Positions 45,118 through 56,640 of a DNA stretch of 64,000 nt are shown one piece after another. Both the position numbers and the translations under genes were made by a program. The notes under the pieces were generated by a model. That model saw only the letters and a program-made list of their open reading frames with translations, had not been told where the DNA came from and ran no database searches. Location of the stretch: positions 1,705,001 to 1,769,000 of the forward strand of contig NC_066589.1 of assembly GCF_905475345.1 (NCBI RefSeq). Direction: 5' to 3'. Numbering within the stretch: position 1 is the stretch's first letter; the number at the start of each line of letters is the position of its first letter. This DNA comes from Vespula vulgaris. Taxonomy: Eukaryota; Arthropoda; Insecta; Hymenoptera; Vespidae.

Positions 45118-45905
45118 ACGTAACCATTGCTGTTTGTTACTGTGATTAGTATATGTTTATACGATTAACTACTATAGCATGAGCTAAAATTGAATTACAC
45201 TGGTCAATTTTATACGTCAATTGTATGTATTTTTTAAAATAATTTCGTTTGACGTCTGACTTTATTTTTTTACCAAACTTTGAAAAAGATATGTAATTAT
45301 CTTTGTAACGTTTAAAAGAAAGTAATGAAAACAATTAAGCGTTATCAACGTAATTCTTTTATCAAATTTAATGAAAAACTGAAACACCTGCATAACGTTA
45401 CATTGCAGGTTAAAAGTTACATTAAATTTACTAATAAGCTGAATGAAAAAAAAAAAAAAGAAGAAAGAAAAGAAAAGATAGCATATTAAAACGAATAAAT
45501 GTTTTATGCATAAATAACAAAAAATCACAAAATTAATGAATATCGTACCAACAACGATACCGTGTTCAATCGATCCTAACAAATGATATTAACAAGCCGG
45601 TTCAAATTGACCGAAGAAAAGAAGGAAAAAAAAGGAGAAAGAAAGAGAAAAAAAATTCCTTAATTTGTACAAACAACAAAATAATTTTTCGTGTAATTTA
45701 TAAGAAGAAATAAATCAAATCAACGTTCAATCACGACAATCAAGTAAGTCTTTAACAAGGAAGATATCACGTGTGTTGAAAGCGAACAGGCAAAACGAGT
45801 AAGAGAGACGTACAATGAGATCGGAAAGTATCGGCTTCTCCTCGCTCAAGGACGAACGATCGGATCCTTATTTTTAATTTCTACCGAGCGGCATTTCAAG
45901 GCATC
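45118..45905. other. Gene-free AT-rich spacer
   Basis: A-rich filler at 45444-45480 and 45615-45655. Otherwise featureless. Confidence 0.65.
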
Positions 45906-45910
45906 GAAAA

Positions 45911-45972
45911 GGGGAAGGGGAGGTGTAAGGGTGGGGTTGGGTTAGGACGAGGGGAGGGTAGGGAGGAGAGGG
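45911..45972 (+). other. G-quadruplex-forming tract
   Basis: Nine or so runs of three or four G in 62 bp, with loops mostly 1-8 nt (for example GGGTGGGGTTGGG and GGGGAGGGTAGGGA). This satisfies the standard G4 rule several times over. C is almost absent from the strand. It is the only strongly G-skewed tract in the window. It contains one TTAGG, too little to call telomeric. Confidence 0.85.
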
Positions 45973-46243
45973 ATTTTACGATCGCTCGCGAAAGCACCTG
46001 GGGATTTATACTCGTTTCTTTGATTACCAGCTACTCGCAGAGGGATAATATTTAATCGAGTTGTGCACTTCGGTATAATTAAGACGAATATATAGAACAG
46101 GATTGGTTATAGGTACCGGTTAAATCTCTAGAACGTACACGGTTCGCCAATAAACGTAATTGCAGAATTATTCGAGCTACTATCTACCTTCTACCCTGGC
46201 CCCTATATCTCAACCCCTACCTTTTAACGAGAATTCCATTAGT

Positions 46244-46312
46244 GATCGATCGATCGATCGATCGATCGATCGATCGGTCGATCGGTTGTTTGGTTGGTTG
46301 GTCGATTGGTCG
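46244..46312. repeat. (ATCG)n then (GGTT)n repeats
   Basis: About ten self-complementary ATCG units (46244-46284), then ATCGGTTG and GGTTGGTTGG. The minus-strand frame reads DRSIDRSI, a repeat artefact. Confidence 0.95.
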
Positions 46313-47765
46313 AGTCAGTCTAAACGAAAACGAAGCTGAAGTTTTACCGTTACGCTGACGCACCATGATCGTCGAAAAAGATCGCTTTGTGACTACTCCG
46401 CAGCTTCGTATCCAGTTTCTTAACCACTTTCTCACATGCGTTAACTTCAGATAAATGTCTTTACTTCTGGGTTGCACTCGATCGTTTATATATGTATATA
46501 TATGTATGTAAGTATGCATACATGTATGTATGTATCAGGTCCTATCGAGAAATGACCACGTTATGAATTATTTGAACATAGAAAAGAGGTCGACACTGTA
46601 ACATACTCGTTTTCTTCTTTCTCTTTTTTTTCTCTCTTTCGATACGCGTATGCGTGTGTGTGTGTATGTGTGTATATCTTTTTCTCTTTCGTTTATAACG
46701 CATTCCAGTTTCACGCTTTAGTTAATTGCAATCAACATAAACGTATATTTAAATCTAATCTGATCTATATGCGTCATATACGTAAGTAAGTACGTAAGCT
46801 TGAAAAAAGAAAAAGAAAGAGAAAAGAAAATATCGAAGTAAATGTTGCCACGCATGGATGTACATAATAAACTTGATTTGTCTAACTCACATCAAAATTG
46901 ATTTAAAAGGTAAAAATACAATTACATTATTCAATCGAGACGTGTTCTTTCTCATTCTCATCATTGATCGTGAAAAAGAAATAGAAAGTTAGGATGAGTC
47001 TTTACCTTCGGTGTGAACCGAATGATCGAGATTAAATTAACTCCTTTCATTTGATTCGATTATCTTTATATACCGTTCTAAGTTCATTCTTTGGCGTAAT
47101 TCATTCTAAAAACATTTATTCAAAATGCTTTCCCTTTCTCAGAATCTTTTTATTTTTATACTATGAAAGCGAATCAATATATTTTTTCTATTTTTTTTTA
47201 TTTTGTACATCGATCTAATAATTTTCACAAAATACATGTAACGATAAATAAAAAAAATAATCAAATATATGTATATATATATAATTTAAGATCCAATATT
47301 AATACTAATCAATTTGCAAGTTAATCTCTTTTAATCCTCTATAATCCAATTTTTTGTCTTGCCTAGTAAAAAGTTACGTAATACGAAACCTATACGTAAT
47401 ATAACTGTATTATACTAAGTATCATTTTTACTTATAATAAATATTAACCTTTCGAGTATAAACTAACAATTAATCTCTTAAGAATAGAGAAAAAAAAATA
47501 TATATATATAAGTACAAATATAAGTGACTTTAAAATACATGACGTTGCAAAAAAAAAAAAAAAAACACGTATGAAAAATGTTCACACAATAACAACAATG
47601 AAAATATGTACAAACGTACGAATTAAAAAGGTGCGCTATTCAACGACGAATAAAATTATTACTAAACCGATATTACAAACGGAACGATAAAACTATGAAA
47701 AAAGTGGCGATATCATCGTCAAATTAAAACCGTGATCGATAATTTCAAAAACCGCACGATATAAA

Positions 47766-47801
<36 letters not shown>

Positions 47802-47955
47802 AAAAAGAAGAAACGAAAATAGATAATCTAATCGACTTAAGAAAATAGATATACGTGAGAAGAATCTTATCGTATAAAAAGGAATGCGAAGGTGAGGGTA
47901 AGGTGAGTGGCAAGTAAGATCGTAAACGAAAATCGATCGTCGTTGTTGTCGGTAG
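46313..47955. other. Gene-free AT-rich spacer
   Basis: ATGT runs (46490-46535), TG run (46651-46676), AT run (47262-47284), A run (47550-47566) and (GAAA)n at 47766-47803. No supported gene. Confidence 0.65.
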
Positions 47956-47958
47956 CGA

Positions 47959-47996
47959 TGGATCGATCGATCGATCGATCGAACGATCGAACGAAT
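47959..47996. repeat. (ATCG)n with CGAA variants
   Basis: Third self-complementary ATCG array, running into ACGATCGAACGA. Confidence 0.95.
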
Positions 47997-48029
47997 CGCG
48001 AGTAAATATATCCAAGCGTATCTACTGTG

Positions 48030-48360
48030 TCCAGTAGTATTGGACTACGATGACTAAGCAAACAAGACTCGATGGCTAACTTCTACGGAGATTCGAAACT
48101 AGTCGTGTAGCGAACGGCAAGAGAAGCGAGCGATCCAGCTAAAGTAGACTGTTATTTAACGATTTTAGAGAAACGTTCGCGGCATTATACAATCGGCCTA
48201 GATCCCGAGTCACGGAGCGTCACGGATCGTGAACCGCTGCCAAGCCAGTCACAGTGATTGCCTTCACCGCTCCTGAGAGAGCAGATATCTACTACTATTC
48301 GCTTCTCGTTTCGCTTCTTGCTCAGGACGATCTACGAGAACGTTGACACGCACGCCCGAT
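48030..48360. other. GC-richer island with 10-bp direct repeats
   Basis: GTCACGGAGC, GTCACGGATC and a diverged GTGAACCGCT stand in 10-bp register at 48209-48238, one helical turn apart. TATA-like words (TTATTTAAC, ATTATACAATC) lie upstream. No frame or splice signal of note. A regulatory island is the best guess. Confidence 0.3.
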
Positions 48361-50150
48361 CTTTACCTTCTTCTAATTTTCTTCGTTCTTTTTTCTTTTT
48401 TCTTTTTTTCTTTCTTTTTTTTTTTTTTTAATTTTAGTCAAGAAAACTTATCGGACATCTGAACGAGTTTCTATCGTTATTTCTTTTCCAAAGCTAATTT
48501 TCAATATTATGTATTATATATATTAAGATATTTGATCTTAATCTTGAAAAAGTGCATATCGCTAATTTTTAAATATTCCGATATTAATCAGTTAACAAGG
48601 AAATAACATCGATCGACGATATGTATCGATCTTCTTTTCTGATTACAAATGAAATGATATAAATAAGGATAGACAGTTTGGGATTGCAATTAATGAATCA
48701 TAAAGAAAATATATATATATATAGATGTATCTAAAAGGTACGATATTATCTTAATTAGAGTTTTGATTGTCATCTTATCACGAGAGAAATTAGACTCTCA
48801 TATTAGTCTTCTCTCAATCAACGGATTAACAATTCGGTTTTTGATTCACGACTACGTTATATGAACTATTCTTCTTACGAGGAAAAAAAAACAAAGAAAA
48901 ACAAAGCAAAACAAAATATTTAAAATAGTCGTAACGTTCCTTTTTCTTTTTCTTTTCCTCTCATTAAATCTTCAAAAACTTATCTATAAACGAGTTAACT
49001 TGTACGTCGTGAGAAACTCGACTTCCTTCAAAGATTTTAATGTTCTCTTTCGATGCAAAAGGAGAAAAGATTTATTAGGAGACACGTCGTTACAGATTAT
49101 TAACTTCTCGACTTTTTCTCAACGCCTTTTTCTTTTCTTTTTTTTTTCTCTCGTCCCACGTATATCGCGTCTAACGGAAACGGCTACGACATACTTGATC
49201 TCACGACCGAAATGTAAGACCGGACCGGGCGAAAGAGTCAAGGAGACGGTGAAAAGTATTTGGAAAGTGACACGGCGGGCCACATCCGGCCCTTAAATTC
49301 TTCAAAAATGTGACGTGGTATCTCAAGCGACCTAGAAAGATCACGACAGTCGCCGAGATTAGGTGATCCGAGCAAAATTTACATCGATTCCTTACCCATC
49401 GTTGTTTCTTTTCGTTTTCGTGTTCTTTTATTTTTCCTATAAAAAAATATATATACATATATTTATATATAGGTGATTTTCAATTTATCTTTAACATATG
49501 TTCCTAAGTTTTTCATTACTCTTGCAATAAAATAAAAGTATCGCCTGATAAATAGTTTTTTTATTATATTTATACTTGCGTATATATATATATATCTTCA
49601 TTTATTTATTTATTATCATTTTATTATAAATGATAATATTATTCAATACTATATATCAATATTGTCGGAATTATCAAATTTTATTATACATAATTTAATT
49701 TAATTATAAATAGATATCGAAGATATAAATTATTATTACAGATAATAATAAAACGATAATGCACGTACCTATGTTATTTATTTAAATACTGCGATTAAAG
49801 AACGACGAGAGAAAAAAATTTATCATCTGTTATATAATTAATCTGTGATAAAGGAGAAAAGGATAAAAAAAAAAAAAAAGAAAAAAAAAGAAAGAAAGAA
49901 AGAAAGAAAGAAAGAGAAAGAAAAAAAAAGAAGAAAGAAAAGAAAATCACTTATATTATTCATGAAAAGGAATTAATAAAGAAAAGAAAAAAAGAACAAG
50001 AAGAACAACAAAAAAGATCGTAAATGCGATATTAAGACGTGATTGATTGATTAATTCTTCCTTACGTACGAAAATGCAAAAATAAGCAGAAACTTTCCCC
50101 TTCCAATTGCAACGTATTTGGGAAATTCCATAACTAACTGATTATAGCGA
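48361..50150. other. Gene-free spacer
   Basis: T-rich 48389-48434, AT runs 48709-48722 and 49581-49596, A/GAAA tract 49866-49960. Overlapping plus and minus frames at 49000-49458 contain a GC-richer patch but no recognised motif. Confidence 0.6.
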
Positions 50151-50153
50151 GCA

Positions 50154-50167
50154 GTTCTTCGAAGAAC
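50154..50167. other. 14-bp perfect palindrome
   Basis: GTTCTTCGAAGAAC. Although it contains TTC and GAA words, their spacing is not that of a heat-shock element. It is followed by GACGAC/GAAAAC triplets (50185-50221). Confidence 0.6.
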
Positions 50168-50330
50168 GCGATTCCGTCGAACCACGTCGACGACGAAAAC
50201 GACGACGAAAACGACGACGACCCATTTACCTGAAATTTCTAGCTTTCCTCTCGCCCCTCGAACTACTCATGTAATCGACAGGAGACAGTTATTATGTAAC
50301 ACTAATGACGGCGAAAACGAGGAGCGGAAA

Positions 50331-50558
50331 GTGCGGAGCAAATACGTCGACTTTGGCGATAACAACAACGACGACGACGACGACGACGAAAACGTCGACG
50401 TCGAAGACGAAGACGAAGACGAAGATGACGAAGACGAAGTCGAAGACGAAGATGACGACGTCGACGTTGACGAAAATGACGAAAACGTCGACGAAGACGA
50501 AGAAGACGACGATCGCGTTTTACTTGCACTCGGTAGACCCGGTGACACACTTTACTAG
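50331..50558 (+). repeat. Frame-preserving GAC/GAA triplet repeat (acidic open frame)
   Basis: About 160 bp (50360-50520) of GAC, GAA, GAT and GTC triplets contain many substitutions but no frame-breaking indel. In one plus frame it encodes an all D/E/N/V tract. Two more frames (T/K-rich plus, S- and R-rich minus) are also open, so stop-free reading is a property of the repeat. The conserved triplet register is the only hint of coding. The 3' end, CCCG/GTGACA near 50541, is weakly donor-like. Confidence 0.4.
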
Positions 50559-50559
50559 C

Positions 50560-51429
50560 TCTCTCGACGAAGCTCACACACAGAGCAGGGAAAGTGACAA
50601 CAGCGTGCAAAGTCTGCACGATCGTAACCAAGTTACGTCGCCGATGATGCGCGCAAACTCTCTAAGGCCACGACAACGACGACGACATTCCGCGAGAACG
50701 TAGATGCGCGTTTCACCGAGAGAAAAAACTCATCGAAATGATAGTTACACATGTTTAATGACAACTATAATAAATATATTACTTATTATTATCTCATAAA
50801 TATTTTATTTCGACGAAGGAAAGAAACGAAATGGATAGATTTATTTCATTTACTTGAGATCTATTTTCTTTTTCTTTTCTTTTCTTTTCTTTTCTAAGAC
50901 GTCTACTTTGTCGAAATATTTTGATAAAAGTGTATATTCCTCGCGTAACCTTACGACTTTGTTCGTTCGTTTTCTTCTTTCTAGAAAGAGTTGACACTTC
51001 ATCAGCGACTTTTAAACGATCTTTTTATCTATCTGAAAAGTGTTAAAAGTAATTCGAAGAGATCGATCATTCCTTTACGCATTCTGTTCATATATATGTA
51101 TATAAATATGTACATATGTAACTACGATGTCGACACTTATGCTTTACGATAGACGAAACATTATCGATGGAATTACAACTCGATGAACGAAACGGCCAAC
51201 CCAATACTTAACTTAATTTAATAATATTTTGCAAATTATACTTTAAAGGTACGCTTAGGTTTTTCCATATACGACGGAACATACTTTATATACTCGAGGA
51301 TAATTCTTGAGGATGTCGGACATTTTCCTCGTCGAATAAAATACGTATATACATACATACATAAATACACACACGCATATATATCGTAATATTATTTCTT
51401 TTTTTTTTCCTCTTTCTGATTATCTTTGA
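50560..51429. other. Gene-free spacer
   Basis: (TTTTC)n-like tract 50868-50896, ATAC repeats 51345-51385, then T/C-rich 51393-51425. No supported gene. Confidence 0.6.
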
Positions 51430-51645
51430 ATGTACTTGAGTGGATGCATGTCAGTGGGTCTCTCGAGCGTTACATCAGCCCAACAAGAAGAGGATTTGCT
51501 TCCGCAGACGATTACTTTTCCTTCTGAGAATCGTCTCGCTTTCGAGTCCCCGAATCCGAAAGTCCTGATCGAAACTTTCTGTCTAGACGTTGACGAATTT
51601 CACTTTTCCTTTTCAGCTTTATTGCGAATTGTTATAAATCTCTGA
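51430..51645 (+). other. 71-codon open frame with flanking splice-like signals
   Basis: A long pyrimidine tract (51393-51425) precedes candidate AG acceptors, and the peptide is mixed and protein-like (for example SAQQEEDLLPQTITFPSE). Within it TTTCACTTTTCCTTTTCAG (51598-51616) is an excellent acceptor, arguing that an exon could start at 51617 rather than span it. No donor or family identified. Confidence 0.18.
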
Positions 51646-51720
51646 CAATGAGATAGACGTATAGATAAAAAGAGAGAGAAAGAAAGAGAAAGAATTATTA
51701 TCAAGATTTTTGTCATATTA

Positions 51721-51795
51721 TCGTCGTTGTCGTCGTCGTCGTCGTCGTCTTTGTCGTCGTTTAATTTTAATTAATTAAAATTAAATGACGACGAC
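51721..51795. other. 26-bp perfect palindrome at the end of a GTC array
   Basis: TTTAATTTTAATT (51760-51772) is immediately followed by its exact reverse complement (51773-51785). Outside this, GTCGTCG (51753-51759) pairs with CGACGAC (51789-51795) across a 3-nt TGA bulge, giving a 20-bp hairpin. The left GTC array extends back to 51721. A fold-back replication or repair event would generate this geometry. Confidence 0.85.
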
Positions 51796-51799
51796 GTTA

Positions 51800-52386
51800 A
51801 TTGATCCTATCAAAGATCACATCACAAGGAAACATTGACGAACCTCTTGCTTTCGTTACGCGTATCCGAGTACAATTAACGCGAATATACATAACGCCTA
51901 GCCACGATGAGTTTCACTTTCCTTCTCGTTGGCTCGCTTCCGTCGGTTATTTTTGTACCTCGCGTACCACGTGAGAGCTCGACGACGGCATAGCGACGTA
52001 TCGCCATCTTTGCGGAGAAAGTCCAAAAATTCGAGGGCCGAAGATAAACGATGAGAACGGTGCCAGGAAACATCCTTTATCTTGTCCTTAACCCTCTTCG
52101 ACGAGTACTAAGAATTTGAAACTCTTGCTTCGTAATCGATATAATTTCTATTCGAGAAAGAAAGAAGAAAAAATGAAGAAATCGAATTGACTTAGGAGAC
52201 GAGTGATTGATCTATCAAAGGAATGATCTTAGTTTATCGAATTGAAATAACAAATATATAATCAATTTTATACGTTTCTGTATCGTGAAATATTAATAAT
52301 TATAATTATATATACTGTATCGTTATAATATAAAATAGTAGATATATTTAAACTATATAAAACTATATTATGGTAAATTTACATAA

Positions 52387-52432
<46 letters not shown>

Positions 52433-53070
52433 CAAATATATGTTACTGTACATAGATATAAGTAATAGTTACAGTAACATCACGTTACCTTATAGATATT
52501 GTCTTCTTTCTTTTTCTTTCCTTTTTATAATCTACAAAAATGAAGACAGTTAAAGTACTTGTACACGAAACTAAAGTCACGAAACACGACATCGACAAAG
52601 TCGACCAAGTTGAAGGATCTCACGCTAATAAATACCAAGAAGACAATACCTTTAGAAAGACATATGTATACCTTCCTCAAAAGTCCATAATGACGATACG
52701 TTATCGATGATACAAAAGTAGCCGCAACGTGGGATGGTACGAATGAAAGAAACTTCAAATGACGGAAGCGACAGGTGGTCCCAACACCCGCGTAGTAACG
52801 AACGCCTCTTTTTGTTATGCGACATGATACTCACGACAAATTTTTCGTGAATAAGTAAACGAAAATCAGTTGATGCCGAGTCACGTTGGGTCAATGTATT
52901 CGTATAAAAATCTACTCGTAATTCCATTTCAATGATATTCAATTTATTTTTATTTGTTTCCTTCTTCCTTAATCGTTCTTCCAGCTAAATTTTTATTTCG
53001 ATATCGATTAAATTCGAAGCTACGAAAATCGAAAGTTATACCCTAGTCTCGATTAAATCTGACAAAATCG
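51800..53070. other. Gene-free spacer
   Basis: AT run 52398-52428. Minus frames at 51876-52073 and 52652-52942 are non-repetitive but unrecognised, without clear splice sites. Confidence 0.55.
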
Positions 53071-53071
53071 A

Positions 53072-53089
53072 TCGAGTTCGAAAACTCGA
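53072..53089. other. 7-bp perfect hairpin with CGAA loop
   Basis: TCGAGTT (53072-53078), loop CGAA, AACTCGA (53083-53089). Its word TCGAGTTCG is shared with the hairpin at 25493. Confidence 0.6.
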
Positions 53090-53344
53090 CCTTTTCTTTC
53101 TTCGTTTACTTCTAGTTTTCTTCAATATCTCGGAACAAATAGAATACAGATAAAAAAAAAATTTATCGAGAAGGCAAACGCGATCGAGGACGCGTACGAA
53201 CGTAGGACGTGCAGGTCGCGTCTTTCAAAAACGAAAGTCCAGGCTCTTCGCGTATTCCAAGCTCGTGTCGGACAGCGAGTTTCACCGAACATTCGCTACG
53301 TGAGCCATTAGTTAGTGTGGATGTCCCTGCCACGTCCAAAAATC

Positions 53345-53425
53345 AAAAGAAAGAAAGAAGGAGAGAGAAAGAGAGAAATAGAGAGAGAGAGAGAGAGAGA
53401 AAGAGAAAAGAAAGAGAAAGGGAGG
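53345..53425. repeat. GA purine tract
   Basis: Pure GA at 53383-53402 within a longer purine run. K/R/E frames are artefacts. Confidence 0.92.
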
Positions 53426-54102
53426 AAGACGTTAGTGTACGAACGAATCGTTAGACCGAATCATCGATGGAACCATACCGATAAAATCGATGTCACAGAA
53501 TCCAAATTGATTTCTCTCCATAATTCAGCGATTTCTTATAAATCTTTAATACAATGTATACGATAAAGATCTTTATTTGTAATTTTAATCGTCTGTAACG
53601 TAACCTAACTTCAAACTATATATCCACTCATATATCTTATTTAATTTCTTTCTTTTTTCTCTCTCTCTCTTTTGGTCACAAAATTAATAGTTAATTTTTT
53701 TTTTCGAATATATGTTATGCTAATTTTGAATATAATTATGTATAATTATCTGTAAGTACCTATAAGTTATAGAACATAAGTTCCACATTACATAATATTA
53801 CTTTCAAATATAAAATAAAAGTGATTTATGAAGGGTTTAATACACTTTTTTTCAATCTTTTTTCTCTCACACGAGTTATATCATTTTATTTCATTTAAAA
53901 CATAACCATGCCGATGAATCTAACCTTATCTCTAATAATTCCCGACGACATTTGAATAAAACTAGTAATAACGCCTAAAAGAAAATAAATACCAGGTGGA
54001 TTAAACCTACGGCGTACGCGAAACATCGAAGGAAAGATTTCTAAAACATTTCTCGTTGATCTTTCTTCCAACCCTTTTATACTTCATCTATACGCCATTT
54101 AT

Positions 54103-54142
54103 ACGAACGAACGAACGAACGAACGAACGAACGAACGAACGA
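54103..54142. repeat. (ACGA)n tetranucleotide repeat
   Basis: Ten uninterrupted units. Confidence 0.97.
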
Positions 54143-54487
54143 AGAAAAATATCTCTTTTCTATGCCGTTGCCGACGCGTTTTATCGCAAAATCGAAAAAA
54201 AAATGAAAAAATAGAAATGAAGAGAAGAAAAAGGAAAGTAAAGAAAAAAGAAAAGAAAGGGAAAAAAAATGAATTCGCGCTATCAAAACGAAAGAAAACT
54301 CGTTCTGATCGACGCCCACTCGGTAAATCTTAAGACGAGATTACGATGAAGGAAGAAACAGAGGGGGTGAGAAGGGAGAAGAAGGAAAGGCGAGGACAGC
54401 CATGAACGGCGCATTAGAAGAGGCTAGAATCCCTTAGAAAGCGGTACTACTCGTGGTAGAGAGACCGTACTACATCGAGAGACATAT

Positions 54488-54514
54488 GTACGTACGTACG
54501 TACGTACGTACGTA
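54488..54514. repeat. (TACG)n self-complementary repeat
   Basis: About six GTAC-containing units, each its own reverse complement. It leads a GC-rich island (54540-54740) with open frames on both strands but no recognised gene. Confidence 0.95.
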
Positions 54515-54739
54515 TATACTTATACATATATACACGTATACAAGTATATATGCTCTCGTCGTCGCTAATGTGTACGCGCGATCGTCGACGCTTAGACGAG
54601 CCCGAGCACAACCTCCCGATGGTCGCGGAGCGTGGAGTCGAGCGCTTGAAAAAGTGAAACTCGGCTCGCTGCGCGTGTAACCTAGAAACAACGAAGCGGT
54701 GCTCAACTCTGCGGGCACCCGTACGACCTCTCGACAACG

Positions 54740-55140
54740 AGAATCCATAAGCTTTTTATCAGAGAAATCGAGGAAGAACGATCGTTATACTTATTCGTTC
54801 CGTTCACGATGCAGGCGAAAAATGGAAATGACGGTGTAGATCCGAAATATATCAAAGAATGCCGGTAAACCGAGAGACTCGATCAAAATCTAACTCTACA
54901 CGATTAATAACGACAACTTCACGTTGAAAATCTTCGATTTCTTCTACTCCTAGCACGTGATAAGTGATAAGTATTTAATTATATCCGGGATGAAATTATA
55001 TCTTAAGATTTACTCGGTCTAGCTTCGATTAAATGGAGAATAAAAGAGAGAGAAAAAGAAATGAAATATATACATTCGTTTCTTCCGGGCGCAACAACGT
55101 CTTACAAATTTCTTTCTTGAGAACCACTTTCTAAGTTCGG
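54740..55140. other. Gene-free spacer
   Basis: Mixed composition, nothing supportable. CACGTG-type E-box near 54954. Confidence 0.6.
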
Positions 55141-55194
55141 TTGAGCTAAACGAGCATAATGCTCGAGGTACGTACCTCGAAGTACGTAGCTCAG
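55141..55194. other. Cruciform-like element with two inner hairpins
   Basis: Outer arms TTGAGCTA (55141-55148) and TAGCTCAG (55187-55194) pair over 8 bp with one wobble. Inside are CGAGCAT/ATGCTCG around a single A (55151-55165) and the 18-bp perfect palindrome TCGAGGTACGTACCTCGA (55163-55180). The inner stems share three bases, so they trade pairs. It is the most elaborate local symmetry in the window. The minus strand is also an open frame here (55102-55290), unrecognised. Confidence 0.7.
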
Positions 55195-55261
55195 GATAGG
55201 CACACGAACAGGACAGGATAGAGTACTTCTAGTCAGTGAAAGTAGCGAGTAGCACGGAGCT

Positions 55262-55336
55262 TGGTCGGCTTCGGCCGACTGCAGCGCCAAGGATCAAGGC
55301 CGGCCGCTTAGACTTAGACTTATGTTAGACTTAGAC
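55262..55336 (+). other. UUCG-capped GC hairpin and TTAGAC repeats
   Basis: GTCGGC (55264-55269), TTCG, GCCGAC (55274-55279): a 6-bp stem, 8 with wobbles, closed by the exceptionally stable C(UUCG)G tetraloop. GGCCGGCC follows near 55299. Then the hexamer TTAGAC occurs four times (55309, 55315, 55325, 55331). As RNA this stem would be very stable; transcription is unknown. Confidence 0.6.
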
Positions 55337-55740
55337 GACGACTACGGAACGCACGATAATAAGACAGCTCGCATTTTCTACACGATATCCTACTTTGCTA
55401 CCATTCGATCGTGAGATCGCGAGATCGAAAACTTCGTGAGCTTCGATCTTCCTGAAAGTGATCTATAGACTTCATCTTAACACGATTACTGACGTCTGAA
55501 AGACGTCTCTCCTTACGTCATTCGAGATAAAAGATATTTTTAATTATCGAATCGAAAAAAAAGAAATAAGAGAAAAAAAGAAAAACTCGCCGATTTACGA
55601 CAATCCTAATCATTTTATCACTGTTTTTCTTCTCTCGTTATCGGGATCACCGTTACTATGGTATTAAATGTATGTATCTATAAAGAGAAAGAATGATAGA
55701 AGAGATATCGATCTTTTTTATATATATTTAATACTCTCTC

Positions 55741-55743
55741 TAT

Positions 55744-55783
<40 letters not shown>
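55741..55783. repeat. (CT)n tract
   Basis: Pure CT, about 20 units. Confidence 0.97.
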
Positions 55784-55785
<2 letters not shown>

Positions 55786-55789
55786 TTCG

Positions 55790-56640
55790 ATAGTTCGATG
55801 ACAAAGTTTCCGACGATACGCGACTGTCTCAAGTTTCTCGATGCCAATACCGACTTCGAAATGATTAATGACGCCTGATTATGCAATTATTTGCTCTGGC
55901 CAACCAGTACGATCGTTATCATCAATCGATTTTACTTTTTAGAAACGTAACTCTCAGGAGAAGTATATATTAAAAAAGAAATAAAAAGTAAGAAAGAAAA
56001 AATACGAAGCACGATCTAATAAATTGTTCGACTTTTATTACATACGACAGACTTTTCGATTTTTAATAATTTTCTTTCAAAATCTTCTCTCTCTTCACGT
56101 TCTCTAAAATGACATCGAATCGAACGATTCATGTCGCAACTTTGTAAACCTCTTTGAATCAAACATAGTAAGTTGCAAAGAAGCAACTTTGAATATGTAC
56201 GATAAAACGTTTTTCTAATTACTGGTCTTAAATAGCAAATGGATACAAAGTCGAAAGTAAACATAGAATATCTTATACAAGTGTCCGACTGTTTACCGTG
56301 ATTACAAAATCAATTAACCCTCCATAACGCCATATAATTTCGATGTCATATGCTCGTATATCTTATTTAATCTTTTGACCATAAGATTATACGTTATTTC
56401 ATATCATCAGAAATGCTAAATATAAATATAAATATATATATATATATTTATTTATTTATTTAATATGCTATAACTGTATTATAAATTTCAAATAACATCA
56501 TTCTCTTCTAGAGACCAAATTAAAATCGTGAATTACAAATTAGAAAATTTAGATACAGAAGAGATAAAAAGATTCAATGGCGAAATATATTAGATAGATA
56601 AAACGATCGTAAAGATCGATACCTCTGCGACTCTTTTTGC
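55790..56640. other. Gene-free AT-rich spacer
   Basis: AT/ATTT repeats 56425-56462. No supported gene. Confidence 0.65.

Noticed and set aside
50154..50167. Heat-shock element
   Set aside because: TTC and GAA words are present but lack the 2-bp alternation TTCnnGAA.
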